From NCBI RefSeq assembly GCF_003289965.1, contig NZ_QMBQ01000002.1:744001-808000 (forward strand): a stretch of 64,000 nt of DNA, read 5' to 3'. Of this stretch, positions 47,590-55,300 are shown in pieces; the first letter of the stretch is position 1; each line of letters opens with the position of its first letter. The position numbers and the translations under genes were made by a program. The notes below the pieces were generated by a model. The model had not been told where the DNA came from, did not search any database, and was given only the letters and a program-made list of their open reading frames with translations. Source of the DNA: Mesorhizobium atlanticum (GTDB lineage: Bacteria > Pseudomonadota > Alphaproteobacteria > Rhizobiales > Rhizobiaceae).

Positions 47590-47694
47590 AAAGCGCGTCG
47601 CGATCTTTCAGATTCGCTCCCTGCGCTTTAGGCTTTTGATTTTGCGCATGTCTTTGCCCCGAAACCGGTTCCCACTTTCGGGAGACATGCTTTA
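47590..47694. repeat. Interspersed repeat family B, full copy
   Basis: Reverse-oriented copy of 17474-17582: AAAGCGCGTCGCGATC, GATTCGCTCCCTGCGCTTTAG, CGCATGTCTTTGCC and CCCACTTTCGGGAGACATGC in order. It abuts and supplies the stop codon of the frameshifted XRE gene at 47692. Confidence 0.85.
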
Positions 47695-47996
47695 GGGCTC
47701 GATCCATTCTCCGGGGATATCGAGTGCCTTCGCCCGCATTGCGCTGGTTTGCTCTGACGGCTTACGGCGATTGGATTCGAGGTCCGACAGGAAACCCTGG
47801 CTGACACCGATCGCTGCGGCCAGTTCGGCTTGGGTGAGCTTTCGCCAGTTGCGCAGCGCCTTGAGTCGACTGGAGCCGCGCAGGATATCGATGGTTACGT
47901 CGGCAGGCAGAGCCTTTCCGTTTTAAGCGCGGTCTTCCGCTCATCGTATATCGCCACATCCGCAGCGTCTTCGGAAGCTCCTTCTGCTGCACGCAT
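47692..47996 (-). pseudogene. Frameshifted XRE-type antitoxin-like gene
   Basis: From an ATG at 47996 (GAGG 7 nt upstream) the frame reads MRAAEGASEDAADVAIYDER and on to a stop soon after KTERLCLPT. From about 47925 the next frame continues LPADVTIDILRGSSRLKALR, then NWRKLTQAELAAAIGVSQGF (helix-turn-helix) and LSDLESNRRKPSEQ, ending at 47692. The two halves together form one XRE protein of about 100 residues with the layout of a HigA/RelB-like antitoxin. The total of 305 nt is not a multiple of three. The shift maps near an A4 run at 47921-47924. It starts 20 bp after carA on the same strand; no toxin gene is adjacent. It could also be an assembly error. Confidence 0.75.
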
Positions 47997-48016
47997 CACA
48001 GAACCTCAAAAAAGGA

Positions 48017-49222
48017 TTAGGCCCGCTCCGCCAGCGCTTCCTCGCCGCGCCGCTCGCGGATCAGGTTGACGAAGCGGCGGAAGAGGTAGTGCGAATCCTG
48101 CGGACCGGGCGAGGCCTCAGGATGATGCTGGACCGAGAAGACCGGTCGGCCGGTCAGCGCGATGCCGCAATTCGAGCCGTCGAAGAGCGAGACATGGGTT
48201 TCCTCGACGCCTTCGGGCAGCGAGTCGGCGTCGACGGCGAAGCCATGGTTCATCGAGACGATCTCGACCTTGCCGGTGGTGTGGTCCTTGACCGGATGGT
48301 TGGCGCCATGGTGGCCCTGATGCATCTTTTCGGTCTTGCCGCCGAGCGCCAGCGCCAGCATCTGATGGCCGAGGCAGATGCCGAACACCGGAATGTCGGT
48401 CTTCAAGAGGCTCTGGATCACCGGCACGGCATATTCGCCGGTCGCTTCCGGGTCGCCGGGGCCGTTCGACAGGAAAATGCCGTCCGGCTGCATGGCCAGG
48501 ATCTCCTCGGCGCCGGTCTGGGCCGGCACGACGGTGACCTTGGCGCCGAGGCCCGCCAGCAAGCGCAAGATGTTGCGCTTGACGCCATAGTCGATGGCCA
48601 CGACATGCAAAGACGGCGCGTCCTGCTCGCCATAGCCCTCGTTCCAGATCCAGGGCGTCTCGCGCCACACGGAGGACTGGCCGGACGTCACTTCCTTGGC
48701 GAGATCGAGGCCGATCAGGCCCGACCAGGCAGCCGCCCGCCGCTTCAGATCCTCGATGTCGAAAACGCCGTCGGGCGCATGCGCGATGACGGCATTGGGC
48801 ATGCCCTTCTCGCGGATCAGGACGGTCAGCGCGCGGGTATCGATGCCGGACAGCGCGACAATGCCGCGCCGCTTCAGCCATTGGTCGAGATGCCCGGCGG
48901 CGCGATAGTTGGACGGGTCGGTGACATTGGCCTTGAAGATGGCGCCGACAGCGCCGGCGCGGGCCGCCGGATGCAAGTCCTCGATGTCCTCGTCATTGGT
49001 GCCGACATTGCCGATATGCGGGAAGGTGAAGGTGACGATCTGGCCGGCGTAGGACGGATCGGTGAGGATCTCCTCGTAACCGGTCAGCGCGGTGTTGAAG
49101 CACACTTCCGCGACGGCCGATCCGGTGGCGCCGAGGCCACGGCCTTCGATCACCGTGCCGTCGGCGAGCACCAGAAGGGCGGTCGGCTTTTCGGTGGCCC
49201 AGGGGGCGGTGGTCGTGGCCAT
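48017..49222 (-). CDS. carA: Carbamoyl-phosphate synthase small (glutaminase) subunit
   Basis: CarA hydrolyses glutamine and passes ammonia to CarB. The 401-aa protein has the N-terminal CPSase small domain (ALLVLADGTVIEGRGLGA; FNTALTGYEEILTDPSYAGQIV) and a class I glutamine amidotransferase domain with the nucleophile elbow FGICLGHQMLALALGG and the catalytic His/Glu in VQHHPEASPGP. The ATG at 49222 follows CAGGAG 8 nt upstream. It is divergent from yqeY. carB is 14.5 kb away. Confidence 0.97.
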   Translation of the reverse strand: MATTTAPWATEKPTALLVLADGTVIEGRGLGATGSAVAEVCFNTALTGYEEILTDPSYAGQIVTFTFPHIGNVGTNDEDIEDLHPAARAGAVGAIFKANVTDPSNYRAAGHLDQWLKRRGIVALSGIDTRALTVLIREKGMPNAVIAHAPDGVFDIEDLKRRAAAWSGLIGLDLAKEVTSGQSSVWRETPWIWNEGYGEQDAPSLHVVAIDYGVKRNILRLLAGLGAKVTVVPAQTGAEEILAMQPDGIFLSNGPGDPEATGEYAVPVIQSLLKTDIPVFGICLGHQMLALALGGKTEKMHQGHHGANHPVKDHTTGKVEIVSMNHGFAVDADSLPEGVEETHVSLFDGSNCGIALTGRPVFSVQHHPEASPGPQDSHYLFRRFVNLIRERRGEEALAERA

Positions 49223-49430
49223 GGCGGCACTCCTGTCAGGCGCTGCGACTGGTCGGCGGGACCACTCGCGCAGCAAAGCGCGCGAAGCAGGATTTCCCAA
49301 CCTCCGCGCGTCAACTCATTGTCTCATGCAGGACCGAGTACATAGGCGAAGGCACCCGAACGGTCAATGCGGACACCGCCAGCCAGCTCTGTTTTCCATT
49401 CGTCCAGCAATATCAGCGGCTTGCCGGAAT

Positions 49431-49458
49431 TTGCCTTGCCCGTTCGGCAAAGCTATTG
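49431..49458 (+). promoter_or_regulatory. Possible promoter of yqeY
   Basis: TTGCCT (49431-49436) and CTATTG (49453-49458), 16 nt apart, about 26 bp upstream of the yqeY ATG. Moderate match only. Confidence 0.35.
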
Positions 49459-49484
49459 TCCGCCGCATTCGAAGGAGAAGCACG

Positions 49485-49934
49485 ATGCGCGAGAAAATCG
49501 CCGAATCCATGAAGAGCGCGATGAAGGCGCAGGACAAGCACCGTCTGCCGACGCTGCGGCTGATCCAGGCCGCCATCCACGACCGCGACATCGCCAATCG
49601 CGGCGCCGGCAAGCCACCGGCGAGCGAGGAGGAGATCCTGCAGATCCTCGCCAAGATGGTGAAGCAGCGCGAGGAATCGGCCAAGGCTTTCGAAGACGGC
49701 AAGCGGCCGGAACTGGCGGCGCAGGAACGCGGCGAGATGGAGATCATCCGCGAATTCCTGCCGACGCAGCTCGACGACGCGGCGATCACGGCTGCGGCGC
49801 GCGAGGCGATCGCGGCGACGGGCGCCGCCAGCCAGAAGGACATGGGCAAGGTGATCGGCGCGCTGAAGCAGAAATATGCCGGCCAGATGGACTTCGCCAA
49901 GGCGAGCGCCATCATCAAGGGGCTGCTGCAGTAG
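49485..49934 (+). CDS. GatB/YqeY domain-containing protein
   Basis: A 149-residue YqeY protein, homologous to the C-terminal tRNA-binding helical domain of GatB. MREKIAESMKSAMKAQDKHRLPTLRLI opens the first helical half; EFLPTQLDDAAITAAAREAI and QKDMGKVIGALKQKYAGQMDFAKAS make up the second. It is not a complete amidotransferase; a role in tRNA-related quality control has been suggested for the family. The start has GAAGGAGAAG. The order carA / yqeY / dnaG / rpoD is common in alphaproteobacteria. Confidence 0.93.
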   Translation: MREKIAESMKSAMKAQDKHRLPTLRLIQAAIHDRDIANRGAGKPPASEEEILQILAKMVKQREESAKAFEDGKRPELAAQERGEMEIIREFLPTQLDDAAITAAAREAIAATGAASQKDMGKVIGALKQKYAGQMDFAKASAIIKGLLQ

Positions 49935-49998
49935 ACGACAGCCTCAGAGCGTTTCGCCGTTTCAGGGAACCGGCGAACCGCTCTATCTCCCTGTTTTT

Positions 49999-50044
49999 CG
50001 CAATTCCGGCCGGAAAACCGTTACACACTTTTCCTGGAATTGCT
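49999..50044. repeat. Palindromic repeat family A, copy 3
   Basis: CGCAATTCCGGCCGGAAAACCG then CTTTTCCTGGAATTGCT. It lies between the convergent yqeY and L,D-transpeptidase genes and directly touches the stop codon of the latter. Confidence 0.8.
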
Positions 50045-51043
50045 TCAGTCCTTGCAGATCGGCACCGGCTGCGGCGGCGGCGCCGGATGGTCCTTCCTGT
50101 ATTGCGCGATGATCGGCTCCAGCGTCTTCTTCGGCCAGAATTTGGGCGTGCCGATCTCCTTCAGGCAGGAGGCGTTCCAATAGGCTCCCGCGGCTGAGAG
50201 CGCCTGGCCACTGGACTTGGCGCGGGCGACGGCGGCGATGTCGCGCGATTCCGGATAGATGTAGAGCGTCGTCGGGCTGTCCTTCACCAGGGGGATGATC
50301 TGCTCGGCATCGGCCGGCGACCAGCTGGTGCAGCCATTGCTGCGGCCGCCGGCGTAATTCACCAGCTTGCCGTAGGGCACAAAGCCGTCGTGGTCGGCGT
50401 AAGAGCTTTGCGGGTTCTTGCGCATGCACAAGCCCTTCAGGATGGCCGCCGGATGCCCGCCGATGACGCGCTGCCTGGCGTTCGCCGTCTCGCCTTCGCC
50501 GTCGAACTGGATGAAGGTGCGCATGAACACCGCGTTCTGCGCGCCGACGCGGTAGTAGCCCTTGAACGAGGTCTTGGTCTCCGCCGTCATATAGGCGCCG
50601 CCGGCCGTCAGCTCGGAATCCATCGCGTTGCCGAAGTTCTTCGCGCAACGCCTGCCGTTGGAGAAATCGGCGACGCCTTTCAGGTTGCGGCCGCCGCCAT
50701 GGCCCGAGGAAACGGCGCGGAAGAGCTGCTTGGCTTCGCAGATGATGTAGTAACGCTGGCCAAGCACGCTGTTGCCCAAGTCGCCGGGGCGCGTGGCATC
50801 CATGGCGAAATAGCAGGGGTTGCTGACCGAACCGTCGCTGACTTTCTTCTGGTAGAGCGCGCGCGCCCGCTCCAGCACGACCTCAGAGATCTGGCCCTCG
50901 CCGTCGCCGACATGACGCTGCAGCCAGTCTGGGATGTTGGATGGCCGCAAGGCGGCAAATGAGCTGACCGATGCCGTCAGCGCGGCCAGGATTGCGACAA
51001 GGCAAAAGATGGCCACACCCCGCGGAACAGATCTCAACCGCAC
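50045..51043 (-). CDS. Murein L,D-transpeptidase (YkuD_2 family)
   Basis: A 332-residue exported enzyme that forms 3-3 cross-links or attaches proteins to peptidoglycan. A signal segment (MRLRSVPRGVAIFCLVAILAA) leads. The catalytic domain shows AVSSGHGGGRNL, SFKGYYRVGAQNAVFM and the nucleophile motif GGRSNGCTSWSPAD (S-x-G-C-T/S). This is the pattern of the L,D-transpeptidase catalytic domain family PF13645. Rhizobia rely heavily on 3-3 cross-links, which fits. The upstream spacer (51044-51324) has no other gene. Confidence 0.88.
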   Translation of the reverse strand: MRLRSVPRGVAIFCLVAILAALTASVSSFAALRPSNIPDWLQRHVGDGEGQISEVVLERARALYQKKVSDGSVSNPCYFAMDATRPGDLGNSVLGQRYYIICEAKQLFRAVSSGHGGGRNLKGVADFSNGRRCAKNFGNAMDSELTAGGAYMTAETKTSFKGYYRVGAQNAVFMRTFIQFDGEGETANARQRVIGGHPAAILKGLCMRKNPQSSYADHDGFVPYGKLVNYAGGRSNGCTSWSPADAEQIIPLVKDSPTTLYIYPESRDIAAVARAKSSGQALSAAGAYWNASCLKEIGTPKFWPKKTLEPIIAQYRKDHPAPPPQPVPICKD

Positions 51044-51324
51044 CGTTTTGCCCCTCCTGTCGAAATGTCTCGTACCCGTGAATCACCCGGGCCGATCATA
51101 GAAGGTCTCGCACGCATCGGCGAAACACTTCTAGTTTAGCGACGCCTTTTGGAGGTCGGATTTTCCGTCCGCTTCGATTGAGCTATCATCTGATTCCCGG
51201 CGCGCCCACGCCTCCTCCCTCCATCGGGAAGCATCGTTCATGCAGGGCAGTCCATCACCAGCCAACTGTTCGAGCCACGCATAAGGAGGGGTTGCCAAGA
51301 CTGCTCGTGGCAGGAGGTTTTTCG

Positions 51325-52035
51325 ATGCGGCTTTCCGCACCCGTCTATCAACTGAAACGCCGGGCGAGGCTTCTGTCCCGCCGGGAAAAAGTCCCGCTCC
51401 ACGAGGCGCTTGACCGCATGGCCGCCAAGGAGGGCTTTGCCAGCTGGAGCCTGCTTGCAGCCAAAGCCGCCGAGGCGACGCCCGCCGACAGCCTACTGGA
51501 GCGGCTTCTGCCCGGCGACATGGTCCTCGTGGCGGCGCGGCCGGGCCAGGGCAAGACCCTGATGAGCCTCGAACTTGCCGTGGCGGCCATGAAGCAAGGC
51601 AATCGCGCCGTGTTCTTCACCCTGGAATATATGCATGCCGACATCCTCAATCGGTTCCGGGACATCGGCGCCGACCCTGCCGATTTCGACCATCTGTTCG
51701 AGTTCGACAATTCCTACGCCATCAGCGCCGCCTACATCATCGAGGCGTTGCGGTCGGCGCCGCGCGGCACGCTGGCGGTGATCGACTATTTGCAGCTGCT
51801 CGACCAGAAGCGGGACAATCCTGAGCTCATGGTCCAGATACGCGCGCTGAGGTCGTTCGCCCGGGAACGCGGGCTGGTGCTGGTCTTCATCTCCCAGGTC
51901 GACAGGGCGTTTGATCCCGCTCGAAAACCATTCCCGGATATGGGCGATATCCGACTGCCGAACCCGCTCGACCTGTCACTGTTCGACAAAGCCTGTTTCC
52001 TGAACAAGGGCGAGATCCGGTTCCAGGCGACTTGA
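51325..52035 (+). CDS. Orphan DnaB-like RecA-fold ATPase
   Basis: A 236-aa protein resembling only the C-terminal (RecA-type) domain of replicative helicase DnaB. Walker A is ARPGQGKT (71-78) followed by LMSLELAVAA; Walker B is LAVIDYLQLLDQ, close to DnaB's IDYLQL; and motif H3 is LVFISQVDR. The first 60 residues are basic and unlike DnaB's primase-binding domain. It is not the replicative helicase. It may be a domesticated phage or plasmid helicase or a KaiC/RadA-like ATPase. The ATG at 51325 has a strong AGGAGG. Confidence 0.75.
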   Translation: MRLSAPVYQLKRRARLLSRREKVPLHEALDRMAAKEGFASWSLLAAKAAEATPADSLLERLLPGDMVLVAARPGQGKTLMSLELAVAAMKQGNRAVFFTLEYMHADILNRFRDIGADPADFDHLFEFDNSYAISAAYIIEALRSAPRGTLAVIDYLQLLDQKRDNPELMVQIRALRSFARERGLVLVFISQVDRAFDPARKPFPDMGDIRLPNPLDLSLFDKACFLNKGEIRFQAT

Positions 52036-52130
52036 GAGCGATCCACGCGGCGGTCATGCCGGTCTCGACCTTAACTTTAATGTCGACGGACACGGAATCG
52101 AGACGAACCACGATCGAAACCGAGCCCAGG

Positions 52131-52517
52131 TCACTCGCCGGGCCTGGCCAGCCTTCCTTCTTCCGCCTTGTGGTAAAACTGGCTCGCCACGAGCCAGCCT
52201 TTGAGCGGCCTGAGCGGCGGAATGCAGGTCGCGAGAACGATCGGGATCGAAACGAAGGCGTGGAACCACATGGAGGGCTCGAAAGTCACCTGCGCCCAGA
52301 CGGCGAACAGCACCGAAGGCACACAGGCAAAGCAGATGACGAAAAAAGCCGGGCCGTCGGCGGGATCGGCAAAGGAATAGTCGAGCCCGCAGACATCACA
52401 TTTCGGCGCCAGTTTCAAGAATCCCTCGAACAGGTGGCCCTCACCGCAACGCGGGCAGCGGCCCCGGATTCCCACCTGCCAGGGCACCAGGGGTGGATAA
52501 TGCGCAAGGTCTTCCAT
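52131..52517 (-). CDS. DUF983 small membrane protein with zinc ribbon
   Basis: A 128-aa DUF983 protein. A zinc ribbon (GRCPRCGEGHLF...KCDVCGLDYSF, four cysteines) is followed by two membrane segments (FFVICFACVPSVLFAVWAQV; FVSIPIVLATCIPPLRPLKGW). DUF983 proteins are frequent in alphaproteobacteria near cytochrome oxidase genes; no function is proven. The ATG at 52517 starts the conserved part. It shares its upstream region with the MocR gene, divergently. Confidence 0.88.
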   Translation of the reverse strand: MEDLAHYPPLVPWQVGIRGRCPRCGEGHLFEGFLKLAPKCDVCGLDYSFADPADGPAFFVICFACVPSVLFAVWAQVTFEPSMWFHAFVSIPIVLATCIPPLRPLKGWLVASQFYHKAEEGRLARPGE

Positions 52518-52576
52518 GATGATCGTCGCTCCAGTGGATCTCGCGTGAGGCCAAGCCAACCTTGAGATCTTGGATA

Positions 52577-52622
52577 CATACATATATCATTCTTGTATGC
52601 AGACAATGCGACAAAATGTATG
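52577..52622 (+). promoter_or_regulatory. Promoter and repeats in front of the MocR gene
   Basis: CATACA (52577-52582) and TGTATG (52594-52599) form an inverted repeat. A second TGTATG (52617-52622) makes a direct repeat with a 23-bp period. TTGTAT (52593-52598) and ATGTAT (52616-52621) with a 17-nt spacer could be the -35 and -10, so bound repeats would overlap the promoter, fitting autoregulation by a MocR protein. Confidence 0.5.
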
Positions 52623-52634
52623 GATTAGCGATAA

Positions 52635-54011
52635 GTGACCGGTGCAGGTGACATCAGCTGGCTCCCGGATTTGGAGGCGTGGCCCGGACCGGTCTATCTC
52701 AAGATCGTCGATGCCTTGGCAGATGCCCGCTCGAACGGCCGGTTGCAGCCGGGCGACAGGTTGCCGCCGCAACGGGAGCTTGCCCGACTGCTCGGGGTCG
52801 ACCTTACGACCGTCACGCGGGCGTTTTCCGAAGCCAGGCGGAGGAACCTGATCGACGCGACGGCGGGCCGAGGCACCTTCGTCACGCCGGGCGAACCGGA
52901 AGAGCCCGTCCTCGATCTCAGCATGAACATTCCGCCGGCGCCCGCGGGCATCAACCTGCCGGGACTGATCAGGACGGGTGTCGAAGGGCTGCTCAAGCGC
53001 TCCAGCGCGGAAGCGCTGCTTTCCTATCATCCCGGCCCAGGTTCGCCCGCGGAGCGCGCCGCCGGCTCCTCATGGCTTGCCGCAGCGGGGGACAGGCTGC
53101 CGGTCGACAGGGTCATCGTCGGTTCCGGCGCGCAGGCACTGCTCACGGCCGTCGTCCTGTCAGAGACGCGCGAGGACGACACGATCCTTGCCGATGCGCT
53201 CACCTATCCCGGGCTGATCGGGCTGGCCGGGGCGACGCGACGCAAGCTCGCCGCCGTCGGAGACGATGACGAAGGCATGCGGCCGGACGATCTCGAAGAG
53301 GCGGCGCGACGGCATGGCGCCCGCGTCCTCTACCTCAATCCGACGCTGCAAAATCCGACCGCATCCGTCATGCCCGAAGCCAGACGGCGCGAACTCGCCC
53401 GCATGGCCGACAAGCTCGGGCTGACCATCGTCGAGGACGATCCCTACAGAAGGTTGCTCGCCGCGCCGCCGCCGGCGTTCCTGACCCTGGCGCCGGAGCG
53501 GACCTTCCATGTCGCGACATTGGCGAAATGCATCTCGCCTTTCCTGCGCACGGCTTTCCTGGCGGCGCCCGACGCGCAAGCCGCCGAACGGATAGCGGCA
53601 GCGATACGCGGCACGACGATGATGGCGCCGCCGCTGATGACTGGCCTCGCCTGCGAGTGGCTGAGAAGCGGCCTTGCCGGGGAGATCACCGCCGGCGTGC
53701 GTGCCGAAGCGCAGGCCAGGCAAGAGATTGCCCGCAACATCCTCGCCAAGGGTTTCACCGCAACGGATGCCGGCCTGCATCTTTGGTATCCGCTGAAGAG
53801 CGAATTGCGCTCGGCCGAACTCGCCGATACTGCTCGCCGTCGCGGGTTGGCCATCAGCCCCGCGGAAGAGTTTGCCGTCGGGCCGGACTTCGCCAATGGC
53901 TTGCGCCTGGCGCTGGGCGCCACCCCCAACCGCGAACGGCTGAAGGAAGGCCTGCAAAGCCTGGCTTCCATTCTTTCGGGAGCGCCAGGCTCCTCGCGAC
54001 CGAAGGTCTGA
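52635..54011 (+). CDS. MocR-family (GntR/aminotransferase) transcriptional regulator
   Basis: A 458-residue fusion of a GntR winged helix (residues 15-80: GPVYLKIVDALADARSNGRLQPGDRLPPQRELARLLGVDLTT) and a class I aminotransferase-like domain. The PLP-lysine region is VATLAKCISPFLRTAFLA and the aspartate region VEDDPYRRLL. MocR proteins such as PdxR and GabR sense PLP-linked ligands. The start is GTG with a very short leader and no strong ribosome-binding site. It is convergent with the MFS gene (54018) and divergent from the DUF983 gene, so its target is unclear. Confidence 0.9.
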   Translation: MTGAGDISWLPDLEAWPGPVYLKIVDALADARSNGRLQPGDRLPPQRELARLLGVDLTTVTRAFSEARRRNLIDATAGRGTFVTPGEPEEPVLDLSMNIPPAPAGINLPGLIRTGVEGLLKRSSAEALLSYHPGPGSPAERAAGSSWLAAAGDRLPVDRVIVGSGAQALLTAVVLSETREDDTILADALTYPGLIGLAGATRRKLAAVGDDDEGMRPDDLEEAARRHGARVLYLNPTLQNPTASVMPEARRRELARMADKLGLTIVEDDPYRRLLAAPPPAFLTLAPERTFHVATLAKCISPFLRTAFLAAPDAQAAERIAAAIRGTTMMAPPLMTGLACEWLRSGLAGEITAGVRAEAQARQEIARNILAKGFTATDAGLHLWYPLKSELRSAELADTARRRGLAISPAEEFAVGPDFANGLRLALGATPNRERLKEGLQSLASILSGAPGSSRPKV

Positions 54012-54017
54012 CGCCAG

Positions 54018-55199
54018 CTATTCGGCCGCGGCCGGCAGCGGCGGCGTCGCGCGGCTGCGCCATTCCCAGGCTTGCGAGCCGACAGCCACCACCACCGCCA
54101 CCAGCATGGCCAGGGCGCCGGCGAGCGGCAGGCTGCGATAGCCGTAGCCGGCATTGAGCATCGCAGCACCCAGCGACGCGGCGAGCGCGATGCCGACATT
54201 GAAGCCGGACGGGATCAACGCGGAAGCAAGGTTCGAGGCGTCGGCCGTCCAGGCCAGGATGCGCGTCTGGATCGGCGCGCCGATGGCGAAGTTGAGACCG
54301 CCCCAGATGACGATGGCGACGATCATCGGCACCGGGTAGGGGCTGACAAGATGGACGACGCCGAGCGCCACCGCCTGCAGGGCGAGCATGACGATCAGCG
54401 AGGGCATCAGCTTCCAGTCGGCGAGCTTGCCGCCGACCAGGACGCCGATCGTGGCGCCGACGCCATTGAGCAGCAGCACCCATGGAATCAGGCTCTCGTC
54501 GAGGCCGGTTACTTCGAGCAGCAACGGCGTGATGTAGGTGAACAGCCCAAACTGGCCGATCATCAGCATCAGCATCAGGATCAGCGAGGTCCAAACCTGC
54601 TGGCGGCCGAGCACACGAACCTCGCGCGCCAGGCCGGCTGGCCGGTTGGCGGCGCCAGCTGTTCGCGGCAGCAGCGCCAGCATGGCGAGGATCGCGACGA
54701 GGCCGAGCGCGCCCATCACCCAGAAGGTCGCGCGCCAGCCCCACAGGCTGCCGATCGCGGTGCCGGCCGGCACGCCGATGACATTGGAAACCGTCAGCCC
54801 CGCGAGAATGATCGCGACCGCCCGGCCGCGCTGGTCCTCGCGCACCAGGCTGACGGCCACCACCATGGCGACACCGAAATAACAGCCATGCGCCACGGCG
54901 GTCGCAATACGCAGCAGAAGCATCGCGGTGAAATCGGGCGCCAGCGCGCAGGCCACCTGGCCGATTGTGAAGGCGATGGTCAGCCCGATCAGCAGCGACT
55001 TGCGCGAGACATTGCTGGTCGCGAGCGCCAGCAGCGGGCCGCCGACGGCTATGCCGCAGGCATAGCCGGAGACGAGATAGCCGGCGGTCGGCACCGAAAC
55101 GCCGAGACCCTGCGCCACCTCCGGCAGCACGCCGGCGATGACGAATTCGGTGGTGCCGAAGGCGAAGGCGGCAAGGAAAAGGGCAATCAGCGGCAGCAT
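54018..55199 (-). CDS. MFS transporter (DHA1 drug-efflux type)
   Basis: A 393-aa 12-TM transporter. TM1 has FAFGTTEFVIAGVLPEVAQGLGVSV, the sugar/drug DHA1 signature of YdhP/AraJ-type exporters; the middle has GCYFGVAMVVAVSLV and AGLTVSNVIGVPAGT (motif C). The stop is only 6 bp from the stop of the MocR gene. It is separate from the DHA1 protein at 35859 although similar in type. Substrate unknown. Confidence 0.88.
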   Translation of the reverse strand: MLPLIALFLAAFAFGTTEFVIAGVLPEVAQGLGVSVPTAGYLVSGYACGIAVGGPLLALATSNVSRKSLLIGLTIAFTIGQVACALAPDFTAMLLLRIATAVAHGCYFGVAMVVAVSLVREDQRGRAVAIILAGLTVSNVIGVPAGTAIGSLWGWRATFWVMGALGLVAILAMLALLPRTAGAANRPAGLAREVRVLGRQQVWTSLILMLMLMIGQFGLFTYITPLLLEVTGLDESLIPWVLLLNGVGATIGVLVGGKLADWKLMPSLIVMLALQAVALGVVHLVSPYPVPMIVAIVIWGGLNFAIGAPIQTRILAWTADASNLASALIPSGFNVGIALAASLGAAMLNAGYGYRSLPLAGALAMLVAVVVAVGSQAWEWRSRATPPLPAAAE

Positions 55200-55300
55200 G
55201 ATTCAAACATATGCGAGGAATACACGCCTCAAACCACGCCCGGGCGGGCGCGGCAATGCAGAAATTGTCGACGCCACTTTAGCTTTTCTTGAGCGTTGGG

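Noticed and set aside
47692..47996. Complete toxin-antitoxin system
   Set aside because: Only an antitoxin-like frame, itself broken, is present. The flanking genes are carA and an MFS pump.
51131..51340. Small minus-strand gene before the DnaB-like gene
   Set aside because: No ribosome-binding site and no similarity; it overlaps the start of a well-supported plus-strand gene.
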